Part shown: piece by piece, positions 9,541 through 18,824 of the stretch
Layout of the letters: every line of letters starts with the position of its first letter
Numbering within the stretch: the first letter of the stretch is position 1
From: Bacteroides rodentium JCM 16496
GTDB lineage: Bacteria > Bacteroidota > Bacteroidia > Bacteroidales > Bacteroidaceae
Direction of reading: 5' to 3'
Length of the DNA stretch: 64,000 bases
Assembly (NCBI RefSeq): GCF_000614125.1
Contig: NZ_BAKJ01000002.1
Span: 140,575-204,574, forward strand
Notes under the pieces: generated by a model
The model's database searches: none
Told to the model about the DNA's origin: nothing
Seen by the model: the letters and a program-made list of their open reading frames with translations, nothing else
Program-made: the position numbers and the translations under genes

Positions 9541-12500
9541 TTAAGATGTCTCTTCACTGTCTTCCGTACTTTCCTCTCCTCCATTCTCTCCTTTGCGGTA
9601 GGCCAGCGGGCTGACGTGGTAAATGTCCTTGAAGCATTTGGAGAAATAGCGTGAAGAACTGAAACCTATCCGGTCTGCAATTTCAGTGATATTCAGTTCC
9701 GGATTGTTGCGCAGCATCAGAGCGCCTTTCTTCAGACGGATGGTCAGGATAAAGTCGTTCGGAGTTTGTCCGGTGATGGCCTTCAGTTTGGTGAACAGAT
9801 TGGTGCGTGCCATTGCCATTTCACGGGCAAAGACGTTGACGTTGAACTCCGTATCGTCCAGATGTTGCTCGATGACTGCCATGGCGCGGTCCAGAATCTC
9901 CTTGTCTATGGGGTTGGTGGCAAGCATCTGTGCGAAGGCTTGCGGCTGCTTGCTGAACTTTTCCTGCAGAAGGATGCGCGAGTTTACGAGGTTGTTGCAG
10001 CGCGAAATCAATAGATTGGTGTTGAACGGCTTGGTGATATAATCGTCCGCACCGATGCGCAGTCCCTCGATGTTCTGTTCGATGGCAGTACGTGCCGTGA
10101 GCAGTACCACGGGAATGTGGCAGGTGTTGAAGTCACTCTTTATCTGTTTGCACAGTTCCGTTCCCGACATGTTGGGCATTACTACATCGCTGACTACGAT
10201 ATTGGGCATTTCGCTGCGTACCAGTGCAAGTCCTTCCGCTCCGTCGACCGCAGTCAGCACTTCGTAGAAGGGCTTGAAGATACCTGCCAGCATGTCACGG
10301 ATGGAGTCGTTGTCTTCCACTATCAGGATTTTTGCATCCGGGAGCCGTTTGATGGGAGCATTCTCTTCCAGCTCTGCCTTGAGCAAGGCATCGTTTTCCG
10401 GTTTGGGAATCTCTATCTGTTGCACGCTGTCTGCATTCTTATTTATTTGCTCTTCGCTGAACAGCGCGTTCCCCAATTGCAGGTTTACGATGAAGCTGGT
10501 GCCTTTGCCCAGTTCGCTTTCCACACGGATGGTGCCGTGATGGAGTTCCACGATACCCTTCGTCAATGCCAGGCCGATGCCCGTACCCGTCTTGCTTGCA
10601 TCCGTAGAGTCCATCTGGTCTATTTGGTAGAAGCGGTCGAATATCTTGTCCACTTCCCGGGCATCTATGCCACTGCCGGTATCGGTCACGCGGATGACGG
10701 CATTGTTGCCTTCGGTCTTGATGCTGAGGGTGATACTGTCTTCTGACTTGGTATGCTTGATGGCGTTGGACAGCAGGTTGTTTATCACTTTCTGCATCTG
10801 TTTTTGGTCATACCACACTTCGAGGCTGTCGGTTTCCTTCTCGAAGTAGAGGCTGATTTGTTTGGTGCTGGCATATTCCAGGAAAAGCAGATAGTTTTCG
10901 TATAGGAAGTTCACGATGTTGTGCGGACTTACCTTTATCTTCATGTGCCCTTGTTCCTGCTTGCGGAAGTCGAGCAGCTCGGTGATGAGTTCCCGTAGCT
11001 GGATGCTGTTCTTGTAAATGCTCAATACCTTATTATATATGGCAGGCGTGAAGTTCTGGAGTTGCATCAGCGTTTCCACTTGTGCCACGATGAGCGTCAG
11101 CGGGGTACGGAATTCATGGGAGATGTTGGTGAAGAAACGTAGCTTTGACTGGTTCAGAGCCTCTACATCACGGATGTGCTTCTGTTCGTACTTCAGTGAT
11201 TCACGCAGCTTGATTCTCGACTTGTAGGTGCGCACCAGATACCAGAGCAGGATTCCCGTCACTATCAGGTAGATAAGATAGGCAAGGGGAGTCTTGTAGT
11301 AGGGAGGCAACACGTGTATGGTGAGGTGGACTTGCGGACAAAGGCTCTCGTCTTTTCCATTGGGCTTTATAATCAGGTTGTAGGTTCCGGCGTTCAGATT
11401 GGTGTAGGTGATGTTGCGCAATCCACGGGCACTGTTCCAGTCGTTGGAGAAGCTTCCAGCTTATAGATGATGTCGTCTTTGTTGGCGGCTACATAGTTGG
11501 AAGTGGCGAACTCTATGCTGAACATGGACTGTTCGGCGTTGAGTGTAATCTCGGGGGTGCAGTACAAGGCTTGCTGCAGGATACCGGTCTCATCTCCCAC
11601 TTGTATTTCCGTTCCGTTCACGAAGAGGCGGGAGAGGATGATTTTGTAGGGTTTCGGCGTGAAGTTCAACTCCATTTCGTGGAAAGAAATCATTCCCTGC
11701 GTGCCTCCCAGGAATATTTCTCCGTCACGGGTCACGCAAAGGGCATTCTCATTGACGGCAGTCATTGGGAAACCGTTTTCGGCACTGTAGTTCAGGAATG
11801 CCTTTTGCCGGTAGTCGAAGATGGAGAAGCCTTCGTTGGTGATGAGCAGCAGTTTGCCGCTGGTGGGGGATTCCTGCGTCTCGTAGATGCAGTCGCTGGA
11901 AAGGCCGTTCTTCGCTTGGTCAAAGTTCTCGAAGTCGTTGCTGGCAGGGCGGTATAAGTCCAGTCCGCTGCCCGAAGTGGCGAACCACAGATTGCCTTTG
12001 CTGTCTTGGGTAATGTTGTTTACATTGTTGTTGCTGATGCTGTGTGGGTCGGCAGTATCATGGCGGTAGTTGGTCAGTTTGCCGGTATCGAAACGGTAGC
12101 TGAACACACCTTCGCCCGTGGCTGCAATCCAGAGCGTACCGTTGCTGTCGAAAGTGACATCTGCCACCATCTTGATTCTTTTGCCTTCTTTGCTGTCCTG
12201 GAACAGTTGTTGGCATTTCCCGTTGGCAGGGTCGAAGAGGCAGATTCCGTTTTGTGTGGCCACTACCAGCTGGTGCTGATAAGGCACGATGTCGCGGATG
12301 ATGTCGGAAGGCAGGGTTTCCGGATTGTCTGCTTCCATGCGGTAGTGTGTGAATCGGCCTGAGTGTATGTCCAGTCTGTTCAGTCCGCCCAGATGGGTTC
12401 CTATCCAGATGATGTCTTTGGAGGCATCATAATAGAGAGCCTTGATGTTGTTATGGGAAATACTGTTGGAACCGCTTCCCGGGCGGAACCATTTGAATTC

Positions 12501-13613
12501 ACGGGTACGGCGGTTGTAATAGTTCAGTCCGCCCCCTTCGGTGCCAATCCACAGATTGCCGTCCTTGTCTTCGATGGTGCGGCCTACAACCGGATTGCTC
12601 AGCCCCTTCTTTTCGATGGGCGAATACATATAGCGGCTGTATATCTCGTACTCGGGGTTGAAATAATTGACACCGCCAAAGTAGGTTCCCAGCCACAGCG
12701 TTCCCTGGTTGTCCTTTACGATGCACCAGATGGAAGAGTGTGTCAGTCCGTCGCTCTGGGCATCACTGGCAGTGTGGTTCTGGAAGAGTCCCGTACTTTT
12801 GTCATACCGGTTCAACCCGTTGAATGTCCCAATCCAGATGTTTCCCAGATTGTCTTCACAGCAGGCTCTCACGAAGTTGGAAGAGATACTGTACGGGTTC
12901 TTTGCGTCGTATTCAAAGATTTCGATAGTTCCGTCGGTCTTTACATGGTGCAGTCCTTCTTCCCAGCTGCCAATCCATAACTCGCCTTCGCTGTCTTGGT
13001 ATATGCTGGTGATGTTGCCTTTCTGGATGGGGTGGGTCAGCTCGTTCTTGTCCAGTTGCAGGCGGTACGCTCCGTCGGTGGTCGTTCCAATCCACATTTG
13101 TCCGTTGTCCAGATGCATACAGCAGATTTCCAGATTCTTTCCGGGAAGCTGGTAATAGAGGTCAAAGTTTCCGGTCTGCTCGTTATAGCGGTAGATTTCA
13201 TTCTGTTTTCCGATGAAAAGGGCCTCTTTGTAATATATGCTGTGCACATTTCCTTGCAGCAGGGTGGTGAATCTTTGGGTGGCGAGATTGAACTCGGCTA
13301 CTCCTTCCGTACAGAGCAGGTAGATTTTTCCGTTACGGTTGCCGGCCATGCGCAGCACGGTATTACAGAAAAGGCTGTAAGGGTCGTTCTTCTGCAGCTT
13401 ATAGGTTTGTATGTCTTCTCCGTCATAACGGTTCAAGCCTTCTCGGGTTCCAATCCATAAGACACCGTTTTCATCGATGTAAAGGCTGTTCACGGAGAAT
13501 TGTGACAGACCGTCGTCGGTCGTCAGATGGTTGAAGGTGATGTTCTGCGCCTGCAGGGTTACAGCAATCATGCTTACTGAAACAAGAAGCAACCGGATGA
13601 TAAACGTTCGCAC
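9541..13613 (-). CDS. Hybrid two-component system regulator (HTCS) with AraC output
   Basis: Membrane sensor-regulator fused in one chain, typical of Bacteroides glycan loci. It senses a periplasmic oligosaccharide and activates the locus. Order: signal peptide (residues 1-22), repeated propeller blades (LWIGTREGLNRYD, LWIGTTTDG and others), a Y_Y_Y domain, a membrane helix (LAYLIYLIVTGILLWYLV), a histidine kinase with His in NISHEFRTPLT, an N box NNLLSNAIKHT and GTGIGLALTKG. Then follow a receiver domain with Asp in VVSDVVMPNMSG and a C-terminal AraC helix-turn-helix (ITEIADRIGFSSSRYFSKCF). One base is missing near 11457: adding it joins YKLE to GFSNDWNSARGLRNITYT. Corrected length is about 1,357 residues. 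It is divergent from the kinase operon at 13803. Confidence 0.94.
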
Positions 13614-13642
13614 TTTTCGGGTAGTTTTTAAGGTTTCAGTTA

Positions 13643-13671
13643 CAAATATAGGTATATTTTGTACAAGACTT
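13643..13671 (-). promoter_or_regulatory. HTCS promoter with a candidate regulator half-site
   Basis: On the minus strand TATATTTG (plus coordinates 13643-13650) fits the -7 consensus, about 30 nt before the HTCS ATG. Just upstream, GTACAAGACTT (13661-13671, plus strand) matches GTACAAAACTT of the susC palindrome at 10 of 11 positions. This hints at autoregulation or shared control with the divergent operon. Confidence 0.4.
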
Positions 13672-13747
13672 CTTATTTATTAGGCGGTTTTTGCGGTTAT
13701 GTTTGGATAAATGTATAATTTTGGAAGCGCGCCGAACGATACTTGCC

Positions 13748-13777
13748 TTTTGATACAAGGCAATCGGCGTATCTTTG
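13748..13777 (+). promoter_or_regulatory. Promoter of the kinase/carbohydrate-binding operon
   Basis: TTTTG (13748-13752) and TATCTTTG (13770-13777) match the -33 and -7 elements with a slightly short spacing of 17. The predicted start lies about 20 nt before the ATG at 13803. Confidence 0.55.
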
Positions 13778-13802
13778 TAAACAAATTAATTCATTAATTA
13801 TC

Positions 13803-14885
13803 ATGAAAGACCTTTTATCTATTGTATCTCATTTTCAAATGCAGGGTACGGTTCGTGAAATCAAGCCTTTAGGCTCAGGCCTGATTAACGATACGTACAA
13901 AGTGACCACCGTTGAGGCCGGTGCGCCGGACTATGTTCTGCAACGTATCAATCATGCCATTTTCCAGAATGTAGAGATGTTACAGTCTAATATCGAGGCT
14001 GTGACCGGGCATATCCGTAAGAAGCTGGAAGAAAAAGGAGAGGCCGATGTCGAGCGTAAAGTGCTTCATTTTATCCCCACGGCCGAAGGGAAAACCTATT
14101 GGTATGACGGTGAGAACTACTGGCGTATCATGACTTTTATTCCCCGTGCCAAGACTTACGAAACGGTGAACCCCGAATATTCCTATTATGCGGGAGCTGC
14201 CTTCGGTAATTTCCAGGCTATGCTTGCCGATATTCCAGATACATTGGGCGAGACAATTCCCGATTTCCACAACATGGAGTTCCGCCTGAAGCAACTCCGT
14301 GACGCTGTGGCTGCCGATGCGGCGGGACGTGTGCAGGAGGTGCGGTACTTCCTGGATGAGATAGAGAAACGTGCCGATGAAATGTGCAAGGCAGAACGCT
14401 TGTACCGTGAAGGCAAACTGCCCAAACGGGTATGCCACTGTGATACGAAAGTGAACAACATGATGTTCGACGAAGACGGTACGGTGCTTTGTGTTATCGA
14501 CCTGGATACGGTGATGCCCAGCTTCATCTTCTCCGATTATGGCGATTTCCTTCGCTCTGGTGCCAACACGGGGTTGGAAGATGACAAGAATCTGGATAAT
14601 GTGAACTTCAATATGGAAATATTCCAGGCATTTACCAAGGGTTATCTGGAATCGGGCAAATCCTTCTTGTTGCCGATAGAGATTGAGAATCTGCCTTATG
14701 CGGCTGCCTTGTTCCCATACATGCAGTGCGTACGCTTCCTGGCAGATTATATCAACGGTGATACTTATTATAAAATCCAGTATCCGGAGCACAATCTTGT
14801 GCGTACCAAGGCTCAGTTCAAACTGTTGCAGAGCGTGGAGGAGCATACACCGGAGATGAAAAAATTCATTGACTCATGTATCTGA
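13803..14885 (+). CDS. Phosphotransferase (APH fold), N-acetylhexosamine 1-kinase-like
   Basis: Cytoplasmic kinase of the aminoglycoside-phosphotransferase/choline-kinase fold. Its architecture resembles N-acetylhexosamine 1-kinase (NahK), which phosphorylates GlcNAc or GalNAc at C1 after salvage from mucin-type glycans. The start at 13803 (MKDLLSIVSHFQMQG) directly follows the promoter. Visible motifs are a nucleotide loop GSGLINDTYKV (about residue 25), the catalytic loop HCDTKVNNMMF (about 220) and metal-binding VIDLDTVMP (about 235). Length 360 residues, normal for NahK-like proteins. Its stop overlaps the next ATG, so the two are cotranscribed. Substrate assignment is inference from family and from the adjacent sulfated-glycan locus; homoserine- or choline-kinase-like activity is possible. 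Confidence 0.82.
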   Translation: MKDLLSIVSHFQMQGTVREIKPLGSGLINDTYKVTTVEAGAPDYVLQRINHAIFQNVEMLQSNIEAVTGHIRKKLEEKGEADVERKVLHFIPTAEGKTYWYDGENYWRIMTFIPRAKTYETVNPEYSYYAGAAFGNFQAMLADIPDTLGETIPDFHNMEFRLKQLRDAVAADAAGRVQEVRYFLDEIEKRADEMCKAERLYREGKLPKRVCHCDTKVNNMMFDEDGTVLCVIDLDTVMPSFIFSDYGDFLRSGANTGLEDDKNLDNVNFNMEIFQAFTKGYLESGKSFLLPIEIENLPYAAALFPYMQCVRFLADYINGDTYYKIQYPEHNLVRTKAQFKLLQSVEEHTPEMKKFIDSCI

Positions 14886-15610
14886 AAAAGTATTTAATGA
14901 CGATAGCGGCAGCTCTTTGCATGCTGCCGCTGTCTGCAATTAATCCCCAAAATAGTAAAATGAAAGAATTGAATGTAAAGAAAGTAAGTGTGGCCAATAT
15001 ACCGGTAGAGTCGGTTCCGGCTCTTCTGGATGAAGAGAAGGTGGCGTTTCAGCCCGTAAACACAGTGAATTGGGCTGCTTTTCCTTATACTCCCGATGTG
15101 GAGTTCCGCATAGCGCATACGGAAGATGCCATTCTGCTGCATTTCAAGGTAAGGGAAGCGAGTGTACGCGCAGTTGCAGGCCACGATAACGGTCCGGTCT
15201 GGGAAGATGCGTGTGTAGAGTTCTTCTCTGTGCCTGCCGGTGACGGAGTGTACTACAATATGGAGTGTAATTGTGCCGGAACTCTGCTTATCGGTGCCGG
15301 TGCCGGACGTGGAAACCGCCAGCATGCCCCGCAAGAGGTGCTCGATAAAGTACAGCGTTGGGCTTCTTTGGGACGTGAGGCTTTCGAAGAAAGAGTAGGT
15401 GAGTGTGCCTGGGAAGTGGCCCTGGTCATTCCTTATTCCGCTTTCTTCCTGCATGACATTACTTCGCTGGATGGAAAGACGCTCCGTGCCAATTTCTATA
15501 AATGCGGCGACAAGCTCCAGACTCCCCATTTCCTTTCCTGGAATCCGATAGGTCTGGAGAAGCCGAACTTTCATTGCCCGGAGTTCTTCGGTACCCTGCA
15601 TTTCGAGTAG
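14876..15610 (+). CDS. Exported carbohydrate-binding protein, CBM9/DOMON-like
   Basis: Residues 1-20 form a signal peptide (LMTIAAALCMLPLSA). The rest (about 220 residues) has the beta-sandwich pattern of family 9-like carbohydrate-binding proteins: WAAFPYTPDVEFRIAHT, ILLHFKVRE, VWEDACVEFF and SWNPIGLEKPNFHCPEFFG at the end. Proteins of this type occur next to host-glycan kinases in Bacteroides and probably bind a sugar in the periplasm or at the surface. The start overlaps the kinase stop by 10 bp; an ATG at 14897 is an alternative. No enzymatic motif is seen. The role is inferred from fold and neighbours only. Confidence 0.78.
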   Translation: MYLKKYLMTIAAALCMLPLSAINPQNSKMKELNVKKVSVANIPVESVPALLDEEKVAFQPVNTVNWAAFPYTPDVEFRIAHTEDAILLHFKVREASVRAVAGHDNGPVWEDACVEFFSVPAGDGVYYNMECNCAGTLLIGAGAGRGNRQHAPQEVLDKVQRWASLGREAFEERVGECAWEVALVIPYSAFFLHDITSLDGKTLRANFYKCGDKLQTPHFLSWNPIGLEKPNFHCPEFFGTLHFE

Positions 15611-15710
15611 TAGTAGAACAAAAAGTTACTCAACCTGCCCTCACCACTATCACCGCTTTCCTGAAACTCCCTATTCATCGCCCTTTCAAGGGTGAGTGAG
15701 AGCAAATAAA

Positions 15711-15741
15711 AAGGGTGAGGGCAAATTTTACCCTCACCCTT
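15711..15741. terminator. Perfect 11-bp hairpin after the carbohydrate-binding gene
   Basis: AAGGGTGAGGG (15711-15721) pairs with CCCTCACCCTT (15731-15741) around a 9-nt A/T loop. It lies 100 bp after the stop at 15610. No T run follows on either strand, so it may be a terminator without a tail or an intergenic repeat. Confidence 0.45.
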
Positions 15742-15863
15742 CCGGGCGTACCCGGTTGCTTCCTGCCTCTCTTCCCGTCTTTTATAGGACAAGACAGACC
15801 ATTGTCTACAGAAACAGTATAATAAATACCCTTTATATACTTAATCCGTTAGTTCACAACACT

Positions 15864-16036
15864 GAACAGTTTGTTCCAGCATAGAGAACACTTTGTTTCA
15901 ACAACGAAAAACAATTTGTTTTCATATAATGGAACGAACTGTTTTGTTAAGGGAAACAAAGTGTTCTCTATAATGAAACAAAATGTTTTGCTTGTTGAAA
16001 CTAGAAGTTTCACACCGAGAAACAAAGTGTTTTGTT
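15864..16036. repeat. Array of about eight imperfect short palindromes with a 22-bp period
   Basis: Units such as GAACAGTTTGTTCC, GAACACTTTGTTTC, GAAACAAAGTGTTCTC, GAAACTAGAAGTTTC and GAAACAAAGTGTTTTG begin near 15864, 15886, 15906, 15931, 15952, 15974, 15997 and 16018. Each is a dyad of the form GAAAC-n-GTTTC with a variable centre. Spacing is 19-27 bp, close to two helical turns. The units are too divergent and too closely packed for CRISPR. The array runs into the end of the truncated ORF at 16010-16135. Confidence 0.6.
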
Positions 16037-16135
16037 GAGTTCGAGTTCCCGTGCCATTTGCACCTGCTTGTCTGACAAGTGATGTCTCTTTTGGGCTGTC
16101 AGCCATTTATCAAGTTGTGATCTGTGTGTTGCCAT
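16010..16135 (-). pseudogene. Truncated small hypothetical protein (41 codons) after the AbiE genes
   Basis: The ATG at 16135 is 5 bp after the toxin stop. The frame encodes MATHRSQLDKWLTAQKRHHL, then a basic stretch with MARELELN, then stops at 16010. I recall longer Bacteroides proteins that begin this way and continue well past MARELELN with a basic tail. Here the sequence changes abruptly into the palindrome array after MARELELN. The gene therefore looks 3'-truncated, though a short functional peptide cannot be excluded. No function is known to me. Its position suggests it is the third gene of the toxin-antitoxin operon. Confidence 0.5.
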
Positions 16136-16140
16136 GCTAC

Positions 16141-17010
16141 TTATTGTCCCTTATATTTTTCCCAGAGGGGAAACAGCTTTTCTTTTATCAGGTGGATAAT
16201 CGTTTCGAAATCCGGTTCCGTCTTTCCTATTTTCTTCATGAACCCTTTCCATAACATTTGAAACCGGGGGTTCGTGGAGAAATCGTCACTAAACAAGGGA
16301 TGATTCTCCTCATATACAGTTCCTCTGTTCTTCAATGTGGCATGAATGGCTTTCTCCAATAGTACATCGTCTATCGCTTTATCATATAATAAGGTATACA
16401 GGTCATAAAAATCTTTCATGCGACTGTTGTTCTCGGACAATTCAATCATAGCCTGGAATTTTTCTGCCACTACTGTTTCGAGGGAATAGGCCATTATATT
16501 GACGGGAGGCAGGTCATCCAATAATAGGGGATATTCCAGTTCCTGCGGATCGGGAGTAATGATGTCACCAAAACCGATATCCATTGCTATTTTCTGACGA
16601 GCGGTATCCAACCGGGCTGTTACGTGCAGCCGGATGCCTTTATAAATGCGGTTCTCGTTTATCTCTTCCGTTTCGAGGGTAGTCGTATCGAAATGGATTC
16701 CGTCCTTTTCGCAGGTTATGCCGCATATTTCAGAGAAAGCTTCCTCTATAATCTTTTTGTCATTGGCTATGCTGTGCCCCAGAAAATCTATATCCAGTGT
16801 CGGGCGTGCTTTAAATTGTTCATGGGCATAAAGTAATGCGCCACCTTTCAGATAAAAACGATGCTTGTATTTACTCTGTGCCAGCCGGTATAAAAGGCGT
16901 TCCTGCACATAACGTATCAGCAATGGCTGGTAAGGCAGCCCTTCCGCCTTCGACAGATTCAGGAGTTTCGCCTTTACGGATTTACCGTAGTCTTTGTTTT
17001 CTTTTGTCAT
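16141..17010 (-). CDS. AbiEii/AbiGii-type nucleotidyltransferase toxin
   Basis: Toxin of a type IV toxin-antitoxin (AbiE) pair, with a nucleotidyltransferase fold. Relatives modify tRNA and cause growth arrest or abort phage infection. Key motifs are HRFYLKGGALLYA (the GG of the nucleotide-binding loop) and RPTLDIDFLGH with the metal-binding D-x-D, near residues 48-75. Length 289 residues, normal for the family. Its ATG overlaps the antitoxin stop by 4 bp, indicating translational coupling. It lies beside integrase debris, consistent with horizontal arrival. Known: family fold and phenotype. Inferred: activity in this host. Confidence 0.88.
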   Translation of the reverse strand: MTKENKDYGKSVKAKLLNLSKAEGLPYQPLLIRYVQERLLYRLAQSKYKHRFYLKGGALLYAHEQFKARPTLDIDFLGHSIANDKKIIEEAFSEICGITCEKDGIHFDTTTLETEEINENRIYKGIRLHVTARLDTARQKIAMDIGFGDIITPDPQELEYPLLLDDLPPVNIMAYSLETVVAEKFQAMIELSENNSRMKDFYDLYTLLYDKAIDDVLLEKAIHATLKNRGTVYEENHPLFSDDFSTNPRFQMLWKGFMKKIGKTEPDFETIIHLIKEKLFPLWEKYKGQ

Positions 17011-17591
17011 AGTTGAATTTCCAGATAGTTATTAAGTATTCCGGCTATCCGCATGGACTTGGCATAACTTGTCAGCCGGGTGATATTACGTTCTTTACGT
17101 GACAGATAATTCCTCAAAATCTCGGAACTGACATCAATACCGATTTTGTTACGGTTACGAAGGGCATCACAGACCGATTTTTCCATATCATAGATAGATA
17201 CCTCGATTCCGTCTATCTGTTCGCGCTTAATGCCGATGGTATAGATGGAATTGTCCCAATAATTAAGGATGATGGGGGGATAGTCAGGCAAAATGACTTT
17301 CCGTTTTCTTGGTATGGCCACATAAAAACCTTGCGGTATCTGTGTGGTAAGTCCATAGTGTGCCCATGCGGAATAAAGGCACAACACCCCTTCGGGTACT
17401 ATTTTGTCAAGGTCGATCATAGTTCCCGCCATTACATCCTCTATGCAGTACACACCCGGTTTCAGACGGATTATCTCACCCGATTTCACGGCTTCCAGTA
17501 GCCGGTAATACAGATAACGGTTGCCGATGATCTCCTTGCGGGTGATATATCCTCCGTGCTGTTCTATCAGAAGTCTCAATTTATCATCCAT
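17007..17591 (-). CDS. AbiEi-type antitoxin / transcriptional regulator
   Basis: Antitoxin partner of the AbiEii toxin. The N-terminal winged helix (residues about 10-55: GGYITRKEIIGNRYLYYRL, GEIIRLKPGVY) usually binds the operon promoter for autorepression. The C-terminal domain counters the toxin by acting on the same cellular target rather than by binding the toxin. Length 194 residues, complete. The ATG at 17591 has little upstream leader before A/T-rich DNA. It forms an operon with the toxin through a 4-bp overlap. Confidence 0.85.
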   Translation of the reverse strand: MDDKLRLLIEQHGGYITRKEIIGNRYLYYRLLEAVKSGEIIRLKPGVYCIEDVMAGTMIDLDKIVPEGVLCLYSAWAHYGLTTQIPQGFYVAIPRKRKVILPDYPPIILNYWDNSIYTIGIKREQIDGIEVSIYDMEKSVCDALRNRNKIGIDVSSEILRNYLSRKERNITRLTSYAKSMRIAGILNNYLEIQL

Positions 17592-17752
17592 ATTATTCTT
17601 GTCTTATGTGTACAAATATACGGCATTTATCTTTTAGTGCCGTAGTTTTGTACATGTTTTCTTTTGAATATACCGGATAGGCAAGAGTATGGGCAGGCGG
17701 GTCGGACTTGTCCGGGTGTCTGTCCATACTTTTGCCCTTTCCTGAAAAACGG

Positions 17753-18279
17753 CTATGTTTGTGCCTGTTCACCTTCATTACCGCCTAACGGGTGTTTGAG
17801 TGCCGGATCATTCTCAATGCGTATCAGTTCATTCTCTACAAGTTCCACAATATCCTGCTTGATTTGCCGGTAATTTGCCCGTATCTGCTCTTCCATTGTA
17901 TCATTGCCGTTCTCGTCCAAAGCTGCTGATTTCGGGAATGGGTTGATCGGCAACCAGTCTACGGTAAGTGCTTTCTGCCTTTCCTTTACCTATCTTTTCT
18001 ATACAATTCAAGTTGCTCTCTGAAGAGTGGCATAAGAGTGTGATAATCATCCTCAAAACCGACATAGCGGTTATAGACTTTCTTGGCGATGACAAAACTG
18101 TTATGATCGCAAATGTACTGATATTGTTTTGTAATTTGCGCCTTGATGTTGTCAAGCTCTTGGTTCAACGTACAGGCTTCTTCGGATTTGCCTTTTGCCC
18201 GTTGGCCTTCACGTCCCACAAAGGAAGGGACACTTCTCTCTTGCAACAGCCTTGAATATTCATAACTCAACTTGTTTTA
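17753..18279 (-). pseudogene. Remnant of a tyrosine recombinase fused to the tail of another gene
   Basis: From about 18276 down to 17950 the minus strand reads part of the N-terminal region of a Bacteroides conjugative-element integrase (core-binding/SAM-like): SEEACTLNQELDNIKAQI, FREQLELYRK and, after adding one A near 17988, IGKGKAESTYRRLVAD. It lacks both the start (a TAA lies in frame at 18277) and the whole catalytic domain. Near 17950 it passes into a different frame that runs to 17753 (INPFPKSAALDENGND and an acidic helix IKQDIVELVENELIRIEND). I do not recognise this tail. The arrangement looks like a deletion that joined two genes of a former mobile element. The 160 bp from 17593 to 17752 show nothing further. 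Confidence 0.6.
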
Positions 18280-18463
18280 GTTACAAATTTAATTGTTGTT
18301 GAGTTATTTGAGGTTATGCAAAAGTAGGCAACATGCTGAAAGATAATCTGTTAATCTGTACTTGGTGGCATATTGGAGGAAGTTACGATTTGGTAACTAA
18401 ACTCCCGTCCAAATGTGCTTTTCTTTGCTTCCTTTTTACCGCCTCACTAAAAATAATGTTTTA

Positions 18464-18618
18464 GAGCCTGTTTAAATTTTGCTCTGCATTGTTTTGAGAG
18501 TTTTTTGCAGATGTTTTTCTGTTTTTAAGGGGAGTATAGCGGGCTATATGACGAATAGAAACGGAAAAGCAAACCGAAAATAAACTCAAAGAAAGCAGAG
18601 CAAAATTTAAACAGGCTC
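18464..18618. mobile_element. 155-bp miniature inverted-repeat element, IS5-like, with TTA duplication
   Basis: Perfect 24-bp terminal inverted repeats begin GAGCCTGTTTAAATTTTGCT and end with its complement. The internal arms continue an imperfect stem, with a small hairpin TATAGC-GGGC-TATATG at the centre. TTA is found directly outside both ends (18461-18463 and 18619-18621), a 3-bp target duplication as made by TNA-targeting IS5-family transposases. No ORF is present, so it would have to be mobilised in trans. It accounts for most of the noncoding gap 18280-18650. Confidence 0.75.
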
Positions 18619-18650
18619 TTATAACTATTTTATTTTTAGCATGGTTGCGT

Positions 18651-18658
18651 TATCTTTG
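18651..18658 (+). promoter_or_regulatory. -7 element upstream of the TlpA-like gene
   Basis: The sequence TATCTTTG fits TAnnTTTG exactly. It lies about 165 bp before the ATG at 18825, giving a long A/T-rich leader. Confidence 0.4.
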
Positions 18659-18824
18659 CACATCTTTTGAAAATACTTGGTTTCGTAAACAAAAACACTT
18701 TGAGATGTCCATCTTCTAAATAAAAACATTATTTTTGTAGTACATCAGGCTATAAGTTATATGAAAAAGCCAATAGTTCTCCTACTTTTCATTTAATATC
18801 ATCACAAATTAAAAAACTATACTT

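Noticed and set aside
15864..16036. Possible CRISPR array
   Set aside because: Units differ from each other, spacing between dyads is only about 7-10 nt, there is no constant repeat and no cas gene is nearby.
17593..17778. 61-codon minus-strand ORF downstream of the integrase remnant
   Set aside because: No motif, and it overlaps the unknown gene tail in another frame.
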